Shown here piece by piece: positions 1 through 8,119 of a DNA stretch of 64,000 bases (the stretch's first letter is position 1; every line of letters begins with the position of its first letter). A model generated the notes under the pieces. It was not told where the DNA came from and did no database searches. It saw only the letters and a list, made by a program, of their open reading frames with translations. A program made the position numbers and the translations under genes. The stretch is from Lactiplantibacillus paraplantarum (lineage in GTDB: Bacteria; Bacillota; Bacilli; Lactobacillales; Lactobacillaceae), in the NCBI RefSeq assembly GCF_003641145.1, contig NZ_CP032744.1:682001-746000 (forward strand), read 5' to 3'.

Positions 1-719
1 AGACGCTCAGTGTCCCCGTAGTACTTTCATCTGGCAATCAGTACGCTCATCTGCAGCAGTTATTTAAGAACGTTATGTCGGATAATCTCATCGTGGTTGC
101 TGAGAATGGGGCGTCGATCTATGCGCATGATCAATTGATTTTTGACGGTAGCTTGTCAGCAGACCAACAACGACAATTTGTGACGGTTGATCGTCATCAA
201 CCACTATTCAAGGATGCTTATGTGATTTTAGTTGGTAGTCACGGATCTTATACCGAAGTAGGAGCGCCTGACAAGTTAGTTGCGATGGCGCGGCAGTTTT
301 ATGATAATTTACACTTAGTCGCGGACCTTACAAGCGTGGACGATAAGATTAAAAAAATCAGTGTTTCAACGCAACCGGCGCAAGCTGCTGATTTGGTTAC
401 GCAGGCCAATCACTATTTTGGTGGTCAGTTACGGGCACATGATAGTGGTTATGGCGTTGTGGATTTGGTTGATCAGCGAGTAGGTAAGTTACCCGCAATT
501 CAATTTCTGGCTGCTCAATATGGTCTGACCGCAGCTGATATAATGGCCTTTGGTGATGGCGCTAATGACGTGCCGTTGTTGCAATATGCAGCGCATAGTT
601 ACGCGATGATTAATGCGCCGGCAGAAATTCAAGCAACGGCACAACACGTGACGACCCTTGATAACGAACACGATGGGGTGTTAGCTACTATTGAACAACG
701 AGTCTTGCAGTCGTTTTAG
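1..719 (+). CDS. Cof-type HAD-IIB family phosphatase, 5' end cut by the window
   Basis: The frame is open from the first bases (codons start at position 3) and reads VVLSSGNQYAHLQQLF before the first in-frame Met at 75. This matches the segment after motif I in Cof/YidA-type sugar-phosphate or FMN phosphatases, so the gene starts upstream and the Met at 75 is internal. Motif IV is clear near the end (MAFGDGANDVPLLQYA, with the Mg-binding GDGxND), after a lysine-containing KLPAIQF segment. The catalytic DxD of motif I lies outside the window. Probably a cytosolic phosphatase of broad specificity; the substrate cannot be told from sequence. A strong terminator follows. Confidence 0.85.
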   Translation, partial: TLSVPVVLSSGNQYAHLQQLFKNVMSDNLIVVAENGASIYAHDQLIFDGSLSADQQRQFVTVDRHQPLFKDAYVILVGSHGSYTEVGAPDKLVAMARQFYDNLHLVADLTSVDDKIKKISVSTQPAQAADLVTQANHYFGGQLRAHDSGYGVVDLVDQRVGKLPAIQFLAAQYGLTAADIMAFGDGANDVPLLQYAAHSYAMINAPAEIQATAQHVTTLDNEHDGVLATIEQRVLQSF

Positions 720-760
720 ATAACTCAGTACTAAATATGAAACGAACTTAACCCTAAAAA

Positions 761-799
761 GGTGCGTGCCAGAATAGCTGCTGGCACGCACCCTTTTTT
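761..799. terminator. Bidirectional rho-independent terminator
   Basis: Perfect 12-bp stem GGTGCGTGCCAG / CTGGCACGCACC (761-772 with 781-792) followed by a T-run, with an A-run on the other side. It lies between the converging HAD gene and tetR gene. Confidence 0.9.
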
Positions 800-847
800 C
801 TGTGGGCATTGTTGGTATCGTGACAAAACGATTCGCGATGAGTTTAA

Positions 848-1438
848 TTATTGAAGCGGTCGATTAGGGTAGAAGAACTGTTGAATGCCGTAAACGTCAA
901 GTGAAACGACGCGTTGTTTGAGCTCATCTAATGATAAACCTAAGTCACCTTTAAAATATAGTCGAAAAAAGGTTAAGTTATTGTGGATAAGAAAACTTGA
1001 GCAGACCTTAGCATCAACCGGGGATAAATGATAGTTTGTTTGAATTGTCGCTGTGAGACCGTTGACTACGGCTGCGTGAATTTTACGCGAGAGAAAGCTG
1101 TAATCATCGTTGAGTAAAATGACACGGTGAAAATCCTCAGATTGCCGAAAATAGGCTACTAAGCGATCAAAAATTAAGCCAGATTGTGAGAAAGTTTGTT
1201 TGAAATCCTGAGGGTCAATGAGGGCCAGAATCTTATCAGCGCCTTCTTGAATAAACGTTTCTGCAAGATCATCAATAGAATCAAAGTGTAAGTAAAAGGT
1301 TTTACGATTGATATTTGCGACTGTTGTTAATTCTTTAACGGTAATATCGCGGTAGCGTGGGTATTTTAACGCAAGTGTGCGAAACGCGGCTTTGAGGGCA
1401 GTCAGGGTGCGCTGGACACGTAAATCAGTAGCTGGCAT
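848..1438 (-). CDS. TetR/AcrR family transcriptional regulator
   Basis: 196 residues. The N-terminal helix-turn-helix is typical of TetR proteins: RVQRTLTALKAAFRTLA, then DITVKELTTVANINRKTFYLHF at about residues 30-53, where the recognition helix ends in the usual TFYxHF. The C-terminal ligand domain is of the type found in DhaS-like regulators and its ligand is not predictable. The start is supported by AAGGGAGACC just upstream of ATG. The gene stands alone; its target could be itself, since a short inverted repeat (TCACG-CGGT-CGTGA, about 1472-1485) lies 35-45 bp upstream of the start. Confidence 0.85.
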   Translation of the reverse strand: MPATDLRVQRTLTALKAAFRTLALKYPRYRDITVKELTTVANINRKTFYLHFDSIDDLAETFIQEGADKILALIDPQDFKQTFSQSGLIFDRLVAYFRQSEDFHRVILLNDDYSFLSRKIHAAVVNGLTATIQTNYHLSPVDAKVCSSFLIHNNLTFFRLYFKGDLGLSLDELKQRVVSLDVYGIQQFFYPNRPLQ

Positions 1439-1676
1439 TATTGGTCTCCCTTTTACAAAGATTAAAGTTGATCACGCGGTCGTGAAAACTAATTAGCGTA
1501 AATGGTTAGATTAGTAACGAATGGCTAAGATAGGCCACACATGGTCATTATAGTTATCATAGCATACTTTAACCGTGTGTACTGAAGAAGGGGTGTGCAC
1601 GGGAAAGGTTAGGGATGATAAGAAATAAATGGCCGGAGCAGCTTATTTGGGAGCGTGTTTTGACATTTTTGATCGT
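1439..1676. other. Promoter region of tetR
   Basis: The gap between tetR and the galM terminator. I see no ORF. It holds the palindrome TCACGCGGTCGTGA (about 1472-1485) and, read on the minus strand, a TATAAT-like box near 1545-1552 inside an imperfect repeat with ends ACACA/TGTGT. These are plausible operator and promoter elements for tetR; regulator binding is inferred. Confidence 0.4.
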
Positions 1677-1732
1677 AGATAAAAGAGACTTGTTCAAGAA
1701 ATAATCCTTGAAAAAAGTCTCCTGGTTTATCT
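1677..1732 (-). terminator. Terminator of galM
   Basis: Nested hairpin: AGATAAA/TTTATCT outside, then GAGACTT (1685-1691) with AAGTCTC (1715-1721), then TTCAAG/CTTGAA around an 8-nt loop. It lies just past the galM stop on the minus strand. Confidence 0.75.
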
Positions 1733-1774
1733 CGTATGATTAACGGATGAGATTAGATTTTTATTCACGTTAAG

Positions 1775-2794
1775 CTAAACATCGTAAATATTTGAAAAAC
1801 GGTAAGCCGTTTGATAAGTCACGGGAACGTTGGGTTTGATAATGATACTGCCGAATGCTTGATGGTGAATCGCATCAGGTAATTTTTGTGCTTGTAGCGA
1901 TAAGCCAAGTTGGGAACGCATCGGTTTACCACCATTGATTCGGTAACGATCATCACGATAATTAGTGGCGCTAGAAATTACAACGGCTGGGGCGTTAGTC
2001 CGCATCGTAACTTTGCGCCCACTGAGTCGGTCTAACAATTCTACTTGTGGATAGGGGGTGTCATTAAGGACGAAACCATGGTGGAGGCCACCCTTAATGT
2101 TTGCAATCTGTGGTCCGATTTCAACCGGATCACGAAAATCAAACGGTGTGTCAGTGACCCAGGGTAGTTTACCAGTGGGGATGCCGTGCTTATTCAGTGC
2201 GGCGTACTCGTCAGCGTTGATTTTTAGGACGTGGTGATCGATGAGTCGTTCTGCATCGCCACTTAGATTGAAGTAGGTATGGTTACTAGGATTGAACAGG
2301 GTCGTTTGATCACTTTTACCAGTGTAACTAATGGTGAATTTACCATCATTATCTAACACAAAGTTAGCTGTGATCGTCATCGTACCGGGATAGCCGTTCT
2401 CACCGTCTAAGGTAATATATTGCATGACGAGGCCAACTTGATCGCTAGTATGCAGTTTACGTTCTAGAAACCATGGTTCAAATGAGATTTGAGGCATGGT
2501 TCCGCCGTTTAGATGATGCTCACCAGCGTTCTGAGTTAAATCGTATTGCCGCCAGCGTGCATTTTTGATAATACCTGCGACCCGGGCAATCGTGGCGCCA
2601 AAGAAAGCTTGGTACGTGATATAGTCCGCGCCGTCGTCAAAGCCTAAAACAATGTTTGCAAATTTGCCATCTTTATCATGGGTTCTAATTGCCGTGACCG
2701 TGGCGCCCCAATCCATAATGGTGACACTCATATGATGATTGTTCACTAATGTATAATAATTAATCCCGTTCCCTTGATGTTCGATTATTTTCAT
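1775..2794 (-). CDS. galM: Aldose 1-epimerase (mutarotase)
   Basis: 339 residues from the chosen start. It interconverts alpha and beta anomers of glucose or galactose, feeding the Leloir pathway. Family motifs are visible: NPSNHTYFNLSG with the conserved His, the GFDDGADY stretch near the N-terminus, and a C-terminal NYRDDRYRINGG segment. The open frame reaches 10 codons further upstream, but GGGAG sits 8 nt before the ATG at 2794 (MKIIEHQG), so that is the better start. No other galactose genes are adjacent; it is a stand-alone paralogue. No cre-like site was seen in front of it. Confidence 0.9.
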   Translation of the reverse strand: MKIIEHQGNGINYYTLVNNHHMSVTIMDWGATVTAIRTHDKDGKFANIVLGFDDGADYITYQAFFGATIARVAGIIKNARWRQYDLTQNAGEHHLNGGTMPQISFEPWFLERKLHTSDQVGLVMQYITLDGENGYPGTMTITANFVLDNDGKFTISYTGKSDQTTLFNPSNHTYFNLSGDAERLIDHHVLKINADEYAALNKHGIPTGKLPWVTDTPFDFRDPVEIGPQIANIKGGLHHGFVLNDTPYPQVELLDRLSGRKVTMRTNAPAVVISSATNYRDDRYRINGGKPMRSQLGLSLQAQKLPDAIHHQAFGSIIIKPNVPVTYQTAYRFSNIYDV

Positions 2795-2917
2795 AATGCG
2801 TTCACTCCCATAGATGCCTGACATGTTACCGCCTGCTTTTAGTATATTTCATTGTTAAAGGGATTGCGAATAATAACCCAGCTAAAGTGTATATTGTGCT
2901 GTTGATCACAAAACATC

Positions 2918-3021
2918 GAGGTGAATGGGATGTCATGGGGGCGTTAATGGCAGCGAACACGTCTCGGAAAGCTGCTCGGATGGCCGATGAACGACCACTT
3001 CATTTGATACAAGTGGTCGTT
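2918..3021 (+). promoter_or_regulatory. Five-codon mini-ORF with strong SD, followed by a hairpin
   Basis: GAGGTG (2918-2923) stands 6 nt before ATG TCA TGG GGG CGT TAA (2930-2947; peptide MSWGR). About 40 nt later there is a perfect 11-bp stem (2990-3000 with 3011-3021, loop 10 nt) followed by a weakly T-rich tract. No gene follows for 500 bp. It could be a short transcript with its own terminator, or the remains of a leader. The larger open frame across it (64 codons from 2887) lacks an SD. Confidence 0.3.
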
Positions 3022-3257
3022 GTGTATTTAGATAATAATTATAATTCTTTGTTAATGATAATTAATTTTATTTTTGCTTGAGAGGCTTGTTGCAACTCGT
3101 GCCAAACTGGGTGGCTACTTGCCAATCAAATAAGGTGAACTAATTAACTTTATGCAAATAAGGATGGTAACTTAGGGCTGAATGTGGACAACTGCGGACG
3201 TTAGGAAAAAATTAATGAGTAAATAGAAATAATTTATCTATTTATTTTGACTAACTG
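3022..3257. other. Intergenic, no gene seen
   Basis: AT-rich, stop codons in all frames, no clear promoter or hairpin. It separates the hairpin at 2990-3021 from the sRNA promoter at 3258. Confidence 0.4.
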
Positions 3258-3286
3258 TTGACAACGCTTACAATATCGCTTATTCT
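3258..3286 (+). promoter_or_regulatory. Sigma-A promoter with overlapping cre-like site
   Basis: TTGACA (3258-3263), 17 bp, TATTCT (3281-3286). TGACAACGCTTACA (3259-3272) matches the Gram-positive cre consensus TGWAANCGNTNWCA at 13 of 14 positions and covers the -35 box, which would suit CcpA repression. Confidence 0.55.
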
Positions 3287-3291
3287 TAGTT

Positions 3292-3371
3292 TGTAAGGTA
3301 TTTAGTTACCTTCTAATCAATTCTCTTTCTCTCTTATGCCGACCACTATCTGCTTGGATAGTGGTTTTTTT
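3292..3371 (+). ncRNA. Candidate small regulatory RNA, about 80 nt
   Basis: It begins just after the promoter at 3258-3286 and ends in a perfect terminator (stem 3342-3350 with 3357-3365, then seven T). The 5' end has a hairpin AAGGTA-TTTAGT-TACCTT (3295-3312). Between the two hairpins lies an unpaired CU-rich tract (CTCTTTCTCTCTT, about 3323-3335), able to pair with purine-rich Shine-Dalgarno sequences. There is no start codon with an SD inside. This order is common in Firmicute antisense sRNAs. It could instead be a prematurely ended leader of the next gene, but that gene has its own promoter. Confidence 0.5.
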
Positions 3372-3471
3372 GTTTCGAAAATGCGGCATGAGAATAATCT
3401 TGTACTAGTGCTAATTTGTTCAATCATTAACAGGAACACCCGGTAAGAATCGAGAGGTGTGCTGCCACGTT

Positions 3472-3500
3472 TTGACACGAGTGCTCACCCCGCTTATACT
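3472..3500 (+). promoter_or_regulatory. Sigma-A promoter of the 3525 gene
   Basis: TTGACA (3472-3477), 17-bp spacer, TATACT (3495-3500). Transcription would start about 10 bp before the SD of the gene at 3525. Confidence 0.7.
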
Positions 3501-3524
3501 AAAACGTGAAGTGAGGGATTGCAG

Positions 3525-3833
3525 TTGAAAAATCATGAAGTATTAGACTTAATTCAAGAGATTACGCGTAATGACGACACATCATACATGGAGATTGGTA
3601 ACATGTTGATGAACGGCCGCGCTGAATTAGCAGCTGAACGGGGTTTTATTAAGCAAGTGCGGATTTTGCAATTAAATATTCCGCATTCAACCCATGTGGC
3701 TAAGTATGAACAATATATCAATGAAACGTTTACGATTCCTGATGAAACGATGGACCACTGGGAAGAATGGACCAAAACACCTGACATGCAAACCGAGGTC
3801 GATTTAGTCCTGAAAGAAAATCATATCGGGTAA
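3525..3833 (+). CDS. Hypothetical protein, about 102 aa
   Basis: I do not recognise a family. It is soluble and acidic, with no signal peptide or membrane segment. The N-terminus MKNHEVLDLIQEITRND looks helical; the C-terminus holds DETMDHWEEWTK and ends in LVLKENHIG. TTG at 3525 is chosen because GTGAGGG lies 7 nt before it; a TTG two codons earlier (3519) is too close to the SD. The gene has a near-consensus promoter and its own terminator at 3902-3946, so it is a real monocistronic unit. Confidence 0.7.
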   Translation: MKNHEVLDLIQEITRNDDTSYMEIGNMLMNGRAELAAERGFIKQVRILQLNIPHSTHVAKYEQYINETFTIPDETMDHWEEWTKTPDMQTEVDLVLKENHIG

Positions 3834-3901
3834 AAGAACCAACAATGAATGTTTTAAAGTTGTGCTACGGTTCAATTAGGTGATTACAGTAGCATCGACC
3901 C

Positions 3902-3946
3902 AACAGTTGCACTTCCAGAATATTAATTCTTGAAGCGTAACTGTTT
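3902..3946 (+). terminator. Terminator after the 3525 gene
   Basis: AACAGTT ... AACTGTT outer stem with CTTC/GAAG and AGAAT/ATTCT inner stems, followed by TTTAGTTTAG. Confidence 0.65.
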
Positions 3947-3986
3947 TAGTTTAGCGATTTAATAGCTTACAATCCGCGTCATATTA

Positions 3987-4014
3987 ATTAATCTGTCATG
4001 AATCATGATTAAAA
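3987..4014 (+). repeat. Remnant of the left end of the large structured repeat
   Basis: This stretch carries the left terminal sequence of the repeat (core AATCATGATTAAAAC) together with the ATTAATCTGTCA flank also found just before copy A at about 5671. The similarity stops after AAAAC, where copies A and B continue with GTGCC. It is a solo end or deletion scar. Confidence 0.55.
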
Positions 4015-4088
4015 CACACGCGCTCTAGCAATTGTATGCATTGCCTGGAGTTACTGTCCAACGTGTTAGCTAAGCGGATTCACGAAGA

Positions 4089-4229
4089 ATGCTTTTGGGC
4101 AGTGAAATTGATTTGGCAGCATTTGACCTTAAAAAAGTATGGGCTGATCACAATCTATCCCAACAGGAACGAGCACAAAGTAGCCTTGAGGTTAAGCAAA
4201 ATTGTGAGGACAATCGTTTTAAATGGTAA
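4089..4229 (+). CDS. Possible small ORF or gene fragment, 46 aa
   Basis: The frame reads MLLGSEIDLAAFDLKKVWAD then HNLSQQERAQ and ends FKW. The composition looks protein-like (amphipathic, charged), but I see no SD and no family. It may be a gene fragment next to the repeat remnant. Another open frame over the same bases (4036-4269) looks less protein-like. Confidence 0.2.
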   Translation: MLLGSEIDLAAFDLKKVWADHNLSQQERAQSSLEVKQNCEDNRFKW

Positions 4230-4327
4230 TTTACGAAAGGGTCTATCGCGTGCTTGTCGGGGAAAATAACTTACAAACGACAACATCGGTGTTATTATCA
4301 ATAAGCATGTTTAAGGAGGCGCGTTGG

Positions 4328-4753
4328 ATGAAGAATGGGGTATTATTACAATTTATTCAAAATCATTTCCAGACCCGTTTTCGTTTTCGTAACGCGTTTG
4401 AGACTCAGCTAACCGTTCAGATTTTGAGCCGGTTAATAGGTGAACATCCAGAAAGTCTGTTATTAACTCGGTGCGATGTTGAAGTATTGGCGGGGTGTTC
4501 TTTGGATAACCCAGCGTTACGACGAGAATATTTTCCAAAGAGTGCCATGACACTGCTAGAAACGGCATTAGATGAGTTAGTCACATTAAGTGTTATCACG
4601 CAGCGGGACCAGGGGCGAATACGTTACCCGCTATTTCGGAGCGTGCAACTTGATCAGGTCTGTCAACGGATCGTGTTTAACTTAAACTTGGATGTGTTAC
4701 CACAATTAACGGACTGGTCACGGGAGTTACAACAAGAACAGGAGCGATTTTAA
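4328..4753 (+). CDS. Hypothetical protein in operon with a nitroreductase, 141 aa
   Basis: No family recognised. It is soluble, rich in Leu and Arg, starts MKNGVLLQFIQNHFQ and has an LIGEHPESLLLTRCDVEVLA segment, then LLETALDELVTLSVITQRDQ, which resembles a small winged-helix fold (inferred, weak). The ATG at 4328 has AAGGAGG 8 nt upstream; the frame is open further 5' but without an SD. The stop directly abuts the GTG of the nitroreductase gene, so the two are translationally coupled and probably act together, perhaps as regulator and enzyme. Confidence 0.65.
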   Translation: MKNGVLLQFIQNHFQTRFRFRNAFETQLTVQILSRLIGEHPESLLLTRCDVEVLAGCSLDNPALRREYFPKSAMTLLETALDELVTLSVITQRDQGRIRYPLFRSVQLDQVCQRIVFNLNLDVLPQLTDWSRELQQEQERF

Positions 4754-5506
4754 GTGACAAAAAGTGTGATTGAAACTTTACGGGACCATCGAACGCGGCG
4801 ACAATTTACCGCTGAATCCATTAGTGATGAACAATTTGCACAAATTATCACGACAGCACAGCAGATGCCGACGAGTCAATATTTACAAGCATATAGTTTG
4901 ATTGAGATTACCCAGCCCGCACTACGGCAACAGTTGGCCACAATTACCACAATGCCAACGGTTGGTGAAAACGGCCGCTTATTAGTCGTGGTTGCGGACC
5001 AACATCGCAACGTCAAGCTGGCACCGGGCGCAACGACGCGCCGGGCACTGAGTGAATTTGATCGCTTTGCCGGTAGCATTGAAGATGCCACGCTGATTAC
5101 AGCGGCGATGGTGATGGTCGCTGAAAGTATGGGCCTCGGTAGCGTGGTACTTGGATCAATTAACAACGACACGCAGGCGGTGATTGACGCACTGCACTTA
5201 CCGGACTTAACGTTACCGGTTTTTGGTTTGCAGCTAGGGCACCCAGCGGATGTTCCTGAAAAGAAGCCCCGATTAGGGTTGCCCGCCGTGTTGTTCAAAG
5301 ATACCTATGCTGAGCCTACCAGCTATCAGGCGGAACTAGAACGGTTTGATGGCGTTTTGAATCAGTATTATCAACATCGGAGTAGTCATGCCCGCACGGA
5401 ACATCTGGCGCACATGACACAAGAAGCGACCCATTCGGCGGCCAAACGGCGGGAATTTTTGACAATCGCTCGGCGACAGGGCTTTCTGCCGGAATTAGAC
5501 CAATAA
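4754..5506 (+). CDS. NADPH-dependent oxidoreductase, nitroreductase family (NfsA/FRP group)
   Basis: 250 residues, the usual length for the NfsA/Frp group. It starts TKSVIETLRDHRTRRQFT, the FMN-phosphate binding region, and has the MPTSQYLQAYSLIEI and MGLGSVVLGSINND segments typical of the family, followed by FGLQLGHPADVPEKKPRLG. It should be an FMN-bound cytosolic homodimer that reduces flavins, quinones or nitro compounds with NADPH. The start is a GTG immediately after the upstream stop (TAA GTG), so translation is coupled. Confidence 0.85.
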   Translation: MTKSVIETLRDHRTRRQFTAESISDEQFAQIITTAQQMPTSQYLQAYSLIEITQPALRQQLATITTMPTVGENGRLLVVVADQHRNVKLAPGATTRRALSEFDRFAGSIEDATLITAAMVMVAESMGLGSVVLGSINNDTQAVIDALHLPDLTLPVFGLQLGHPADVPEKKPRLGLPAVLFKDTYAEPTSYQAELERFDGVLNQYYQHRSSHARTEHLAHMTQEATHSAAKRREFLTIARRQGFLPELDQ

Positions 5507-5532
5507 TCGTTACCATAACACTAATAATTAGA

Positions 5533-5655
5533 ATGGCTGACCGCTTTGATCTACGGCTATTCTTATTACTATTTGCCCTCTTTTATGCCGGCATATTCCT
5601 GCTATTTCTAGCCAGTCACGCCTTCAAAAAAGTAGACGAACTACAATTATCATAA
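5533..5655 (+). CDS. Small single-span membrane protein, 40 aa
   Basis: ATG at 5533 opens MADRFDLRLFLLLFALFYAG followed by IFLLFLASHAFKKVDELQLS and a TAA. There is one hydrophobic helix (about residues 8-28), with Asp/Arg before it and Lys/Asp/Glu after it. This charged-hydrophobic-charged pattern is unlikely in random intergenic DNA. The SD is weak, which lowers confidence. It lies between the nitroreductase gene and repeat copy A. Function unknown. Confidence 0.4.
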   Translation: MADRFDLRLFLLLFALFYAGIFLLFLASHAFKKVDELQLS

Positions 5656-5669
5656 ACCCCACGCGATGT

Positions 5670-6445
5670 TCATTAATCTGTCAGCAATCATGATTAAAAC
5701 GTGCCATTTTTTAAATTCAAAAGCAGCCGGCTTAGGCCCGCTGGAAACAGTTCGAGTTAGCGTAAACTTTTTTGGTTGGTTCGTCCTACACCGACCTCTA
5801 GGCATTGTCAGAAACGCCTTCCAGTCGGGACAGTATTCGAATGGCAGACAGAGATGTACCCAACTTTTATTGGACTCATCATTGTTCTTCATAAACAGTA
5901 ATTTTGTCGAGCAACTGTCAGGCAGAAAATGACATTGTGATAGCTTGCTATTTCGGAATCACCATAGTAATAATCGGACGTTTCAACAAAGTGGTTAATG
6001 TAACCCTAACCTCTCGTTTAAAGTTCCATTATCAAAATAGTCAGCAACCAATTGTACCGAGTTAAGTGGGCCGTTCATCAGCCATTCGAGCGGCTTACCG
6101 AAACGTGCTCGGTGCCACTGAAGCCTGTGCCTGCTACGCCAACGGGCTAATGCCAAGACCGCATTAATCCGTTGGCTAGGCAATGCTCAGCTTCAACCCG
6201 CGCCCCCACACAGGCTAGAGACTGGAGGGGCTGGGTGACAATGCTCAGTAGCCAAATTATTCTTAGTCGGAAGTGGGCTGCTTCCGGCTTAGAATAAGAC
6301 TCGTATTTGAGACCGGGTGGGTTGGGCACGGGCTCAAATCGACGTCGGCTTACGTTCCAGCAATTGTCACCCAGCCCCGGAGGTCGGAATAGGACGATCA
6401 TTGCTGACTAACAGAAACCCACCTAATCGGCACGTTTTAATCATG
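5670..6445 (+). repeat. Large non-coding structured repeat, copy A (about 775 bp)
   Basis: Aligns over its whole length with copy B at 28135-29004, in the same orientation. The ends are degraded inverted repeats: left 5686-5706, right about 6428-6445. No ORF is conserved between the copies. Conserved helices include 6227-6242 with 6363-6378 (16 bp perfect here), 5782-5798 with 6380-6397 (8+7 bp), the hairpin 6305-6339 and a TTATTCT/AGAATAA hairpin at about 6257-6296. Bases that differ from copy B are mostly compensatory. A structured RNA or non-autonomous mobile element is inferred. Confidence 0.75.
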
Positions 6446-6522
6446 AAAAGCAACAAACACAGTGCGGATTATCGGATAGATGAGAATGGCAGTGATGGAT
6501 TCAAGGAAAATAGTGCTGAACT

Positions 6523-6558
6523 AAAAACGTCGCGACTGACTTCAGTCGCGGCGTTTTT
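6523..6558 (-). terminator. Terminator of glpK
   Basis: AAAAACG-t-CGCGACTGA with TCAGTCGCG-g-CGTTTTT, with an A-run and T-run at the two sides. It lies 16 bp past the glpK stop on the minus strand. Confidence 0.85.
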
Positions 6559-6573
6559 GATTAGAAATTTAGT

Positions 6574-8100
6574 TTAGTTGGTATTTGATTGGGCGTCGAT
6601 TGGGGTGTGCTTGAACAGCTGGGCTGCTTTGACGGCGGCTTGCCAGCCTTGATAAAGGTTCGCACGTTGGGTCGCGGTCATTTTGGGTTGAAAGACGTCG
6701 CCGGTTTGGTGGATCGATTTGAGTTCGTCCAAATCTTGCCAGTACCCCACGGCTAGGCCGGCCAGGAATGCAGCACCCAGTGCGGTCGTTTCGAGGTCAG
6801 CGGCCCGGATGATCTTGACGTTTGAGATGTCGGCTTGAAATTGCATCAGCCAGTTATTACGAGCGGCCCCACCGTCGACCATGAGTGTTGGCATGGTGAT
6901 ATGGGCATCGTTTTTCATCGTATCAATGACGTCGCGAGACTGGTAGGCCAGTGATTGTAGCGTGGCTTTAACAAAGTCAGCGCGGGTGGTCCCGCGGGTT
7001 AAGCCAAAGACGGCACCACGGGTCTCGGAATCCCAGTAGGGTGCGCCCAATCCGGTAAAGGCGGGGACCACGTAGACTTCGTTGTGATTATGGGACTGTT
7101 GGGCAAGATTTTCGGATTCTGGTGCTGATTCGATTAGTTGCATGCCATCGCGTAACCATTGTAGGGCCGAACCCGCCACGAAGATGGAGCCTTCAAGCGC
7201 GTAATTGATGTGGCCATCAAGCCCATAAGCAATGGTCGTCAAAAGGTTATGGTCAGATAATTGTGGTTGTTCGCCCAGATTCATGACAGTGAAGGCGCCG
7301 GTACCATAAGTGTTTTTGACCATGCCAGGTTCAAAGGCCATCTGACCGAATAGTGCGGCTTGTTGGTCGCCGGCCATCCCGCTGATTGGAATTTGGCTAC
7401 CATAAAGCAAGTAGTCCTTAGTCGTGCCATAAATTTCAGAGTTAGAGCGCACTTCTGGTAACATCACTGCCGGAATATTCAGTCGGTCGAGAATAGCCTG
7501 GTCCCACTGTAGGTCGTGAATGTTAAATAACATGGTTCGACTGGCATTCGTGTAGTCAGTAACGTGGTTTACACCACCCGTAAGTTTCCAAACGAGCCAA
7601 GTATCAATGGTCCCAAAAAGAAGTTCACCACGTTCCGCACGTTCTTGGGCACCGAGAACGTGATCTAAGATCCAGCGAATCTTGGTTGCTGAAAAATAGG
7701 CATCAGTTACTAAACCGGTATGTTGATGGATTAGATCACCCATACCATCAGCGATGAGTTGTTCAGCCAACGGGGCAGTTTGCCGGGACTGCCAAACGAT
7801 GGCGTTATAAATGGGTAGGCCGGTCTGCTTGTCCCAGACAACGGTAGTCTCACGTTGGTTGGTGATCCCAATGGCTTCAATTTGATTAGGTTTAATATTG
7901 GCGTCAATTAAGACGTTGGCAATGGTTGAGGAAACCGCGTTCCAGATTTCAGTGGCGTCGTGTTCGACCCAGCCTGGTTGTGGGAAGTATTGTGGGAATT
8001 CTTTCTGCGCGTCGGCAACTTTTTGACCGGCGTGGTTAAAGATGATGGCACGGGTGCTCGTAGTCCCCTCATCAATGGCCATAATATATTTGGCTGACAT
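6574..8100 (-). CDS. glpK: Glycerol kinase
   Basis: 508 residues, full length. It phosphorylates glycerol to glycerol 3-phosphate with ATP. FGGY-family motifs are clear: [15 protein letters not shown] at the N-terminus (phosphate 1), [13 protein letters not shown], the glycerol site [20 protein letters not shown] and the C-terminal [14 protein letters not shown] with [11 protein letters not shown] (adenosine site). ATG at 8100 has GGAGGA upstream; five extra codons in the open frame are not used. A perfect cre site (8120-8133) lies directly before the SD, so carbon catabolite repression by CcpA is expected. No glycerol facilitator or glycerophosphate oxidase gene is adjacent, which is unusual. 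Confidence 0.97.
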   Translation of the reverse strand: MSAKYIMAIDEGTTSTRAIIFNHAGQKVADAQKEFPQYFPQPGWVEHDATEIWNAVSSTIANVLIDANIKPNQIEAIGITNQRETTVVWDKQTGLPIYNAIVWQSRQTAPLAEQLIADGMGDLIHQHTGLVTDAYFSATKIRWILDHVLGAQERAERGELLFGTIDTWLVWKLTGGVNHVTDYTNASRTMLFNIHDLQWDQAILDRLNIPAVMLPEVRSNSEIYGTTKDYLLYGSQIPISGMAGDQQAALFGQMAFEPGMVKNTYGTGAFTVMNLGEQPQLSDHNLLTTIAYGLDGHINYALEGSIFVAGSALQWLRDGMQLIESAPESENLAQQSHNHNEVYVVPAFTGLGAPYWDSETRGAVFGLTRGTTRADFVKATLQSLAYQSRDVIDTMKNDAHITMPTLMVDGGAARNNWLMQFQADISNVKIIRAADLETTALGAAFLAGLAVGYWQDLDELKSIHQTGDVFQPKMTATQRANLYQGWQAAVKAAQLFKHTPIDAQSNTN

Positions 8101-8119
8101 AACTTGTTCCTCCAAAGAT

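Noticed and set aside
5670..6445. Open frames inside the large repeat as protein genes (for example 5666-5932 and 6317-6577)
   Set aside because: They have no SD, are not shared with copy B, and lie over paired bases; the conserved signal is structural.
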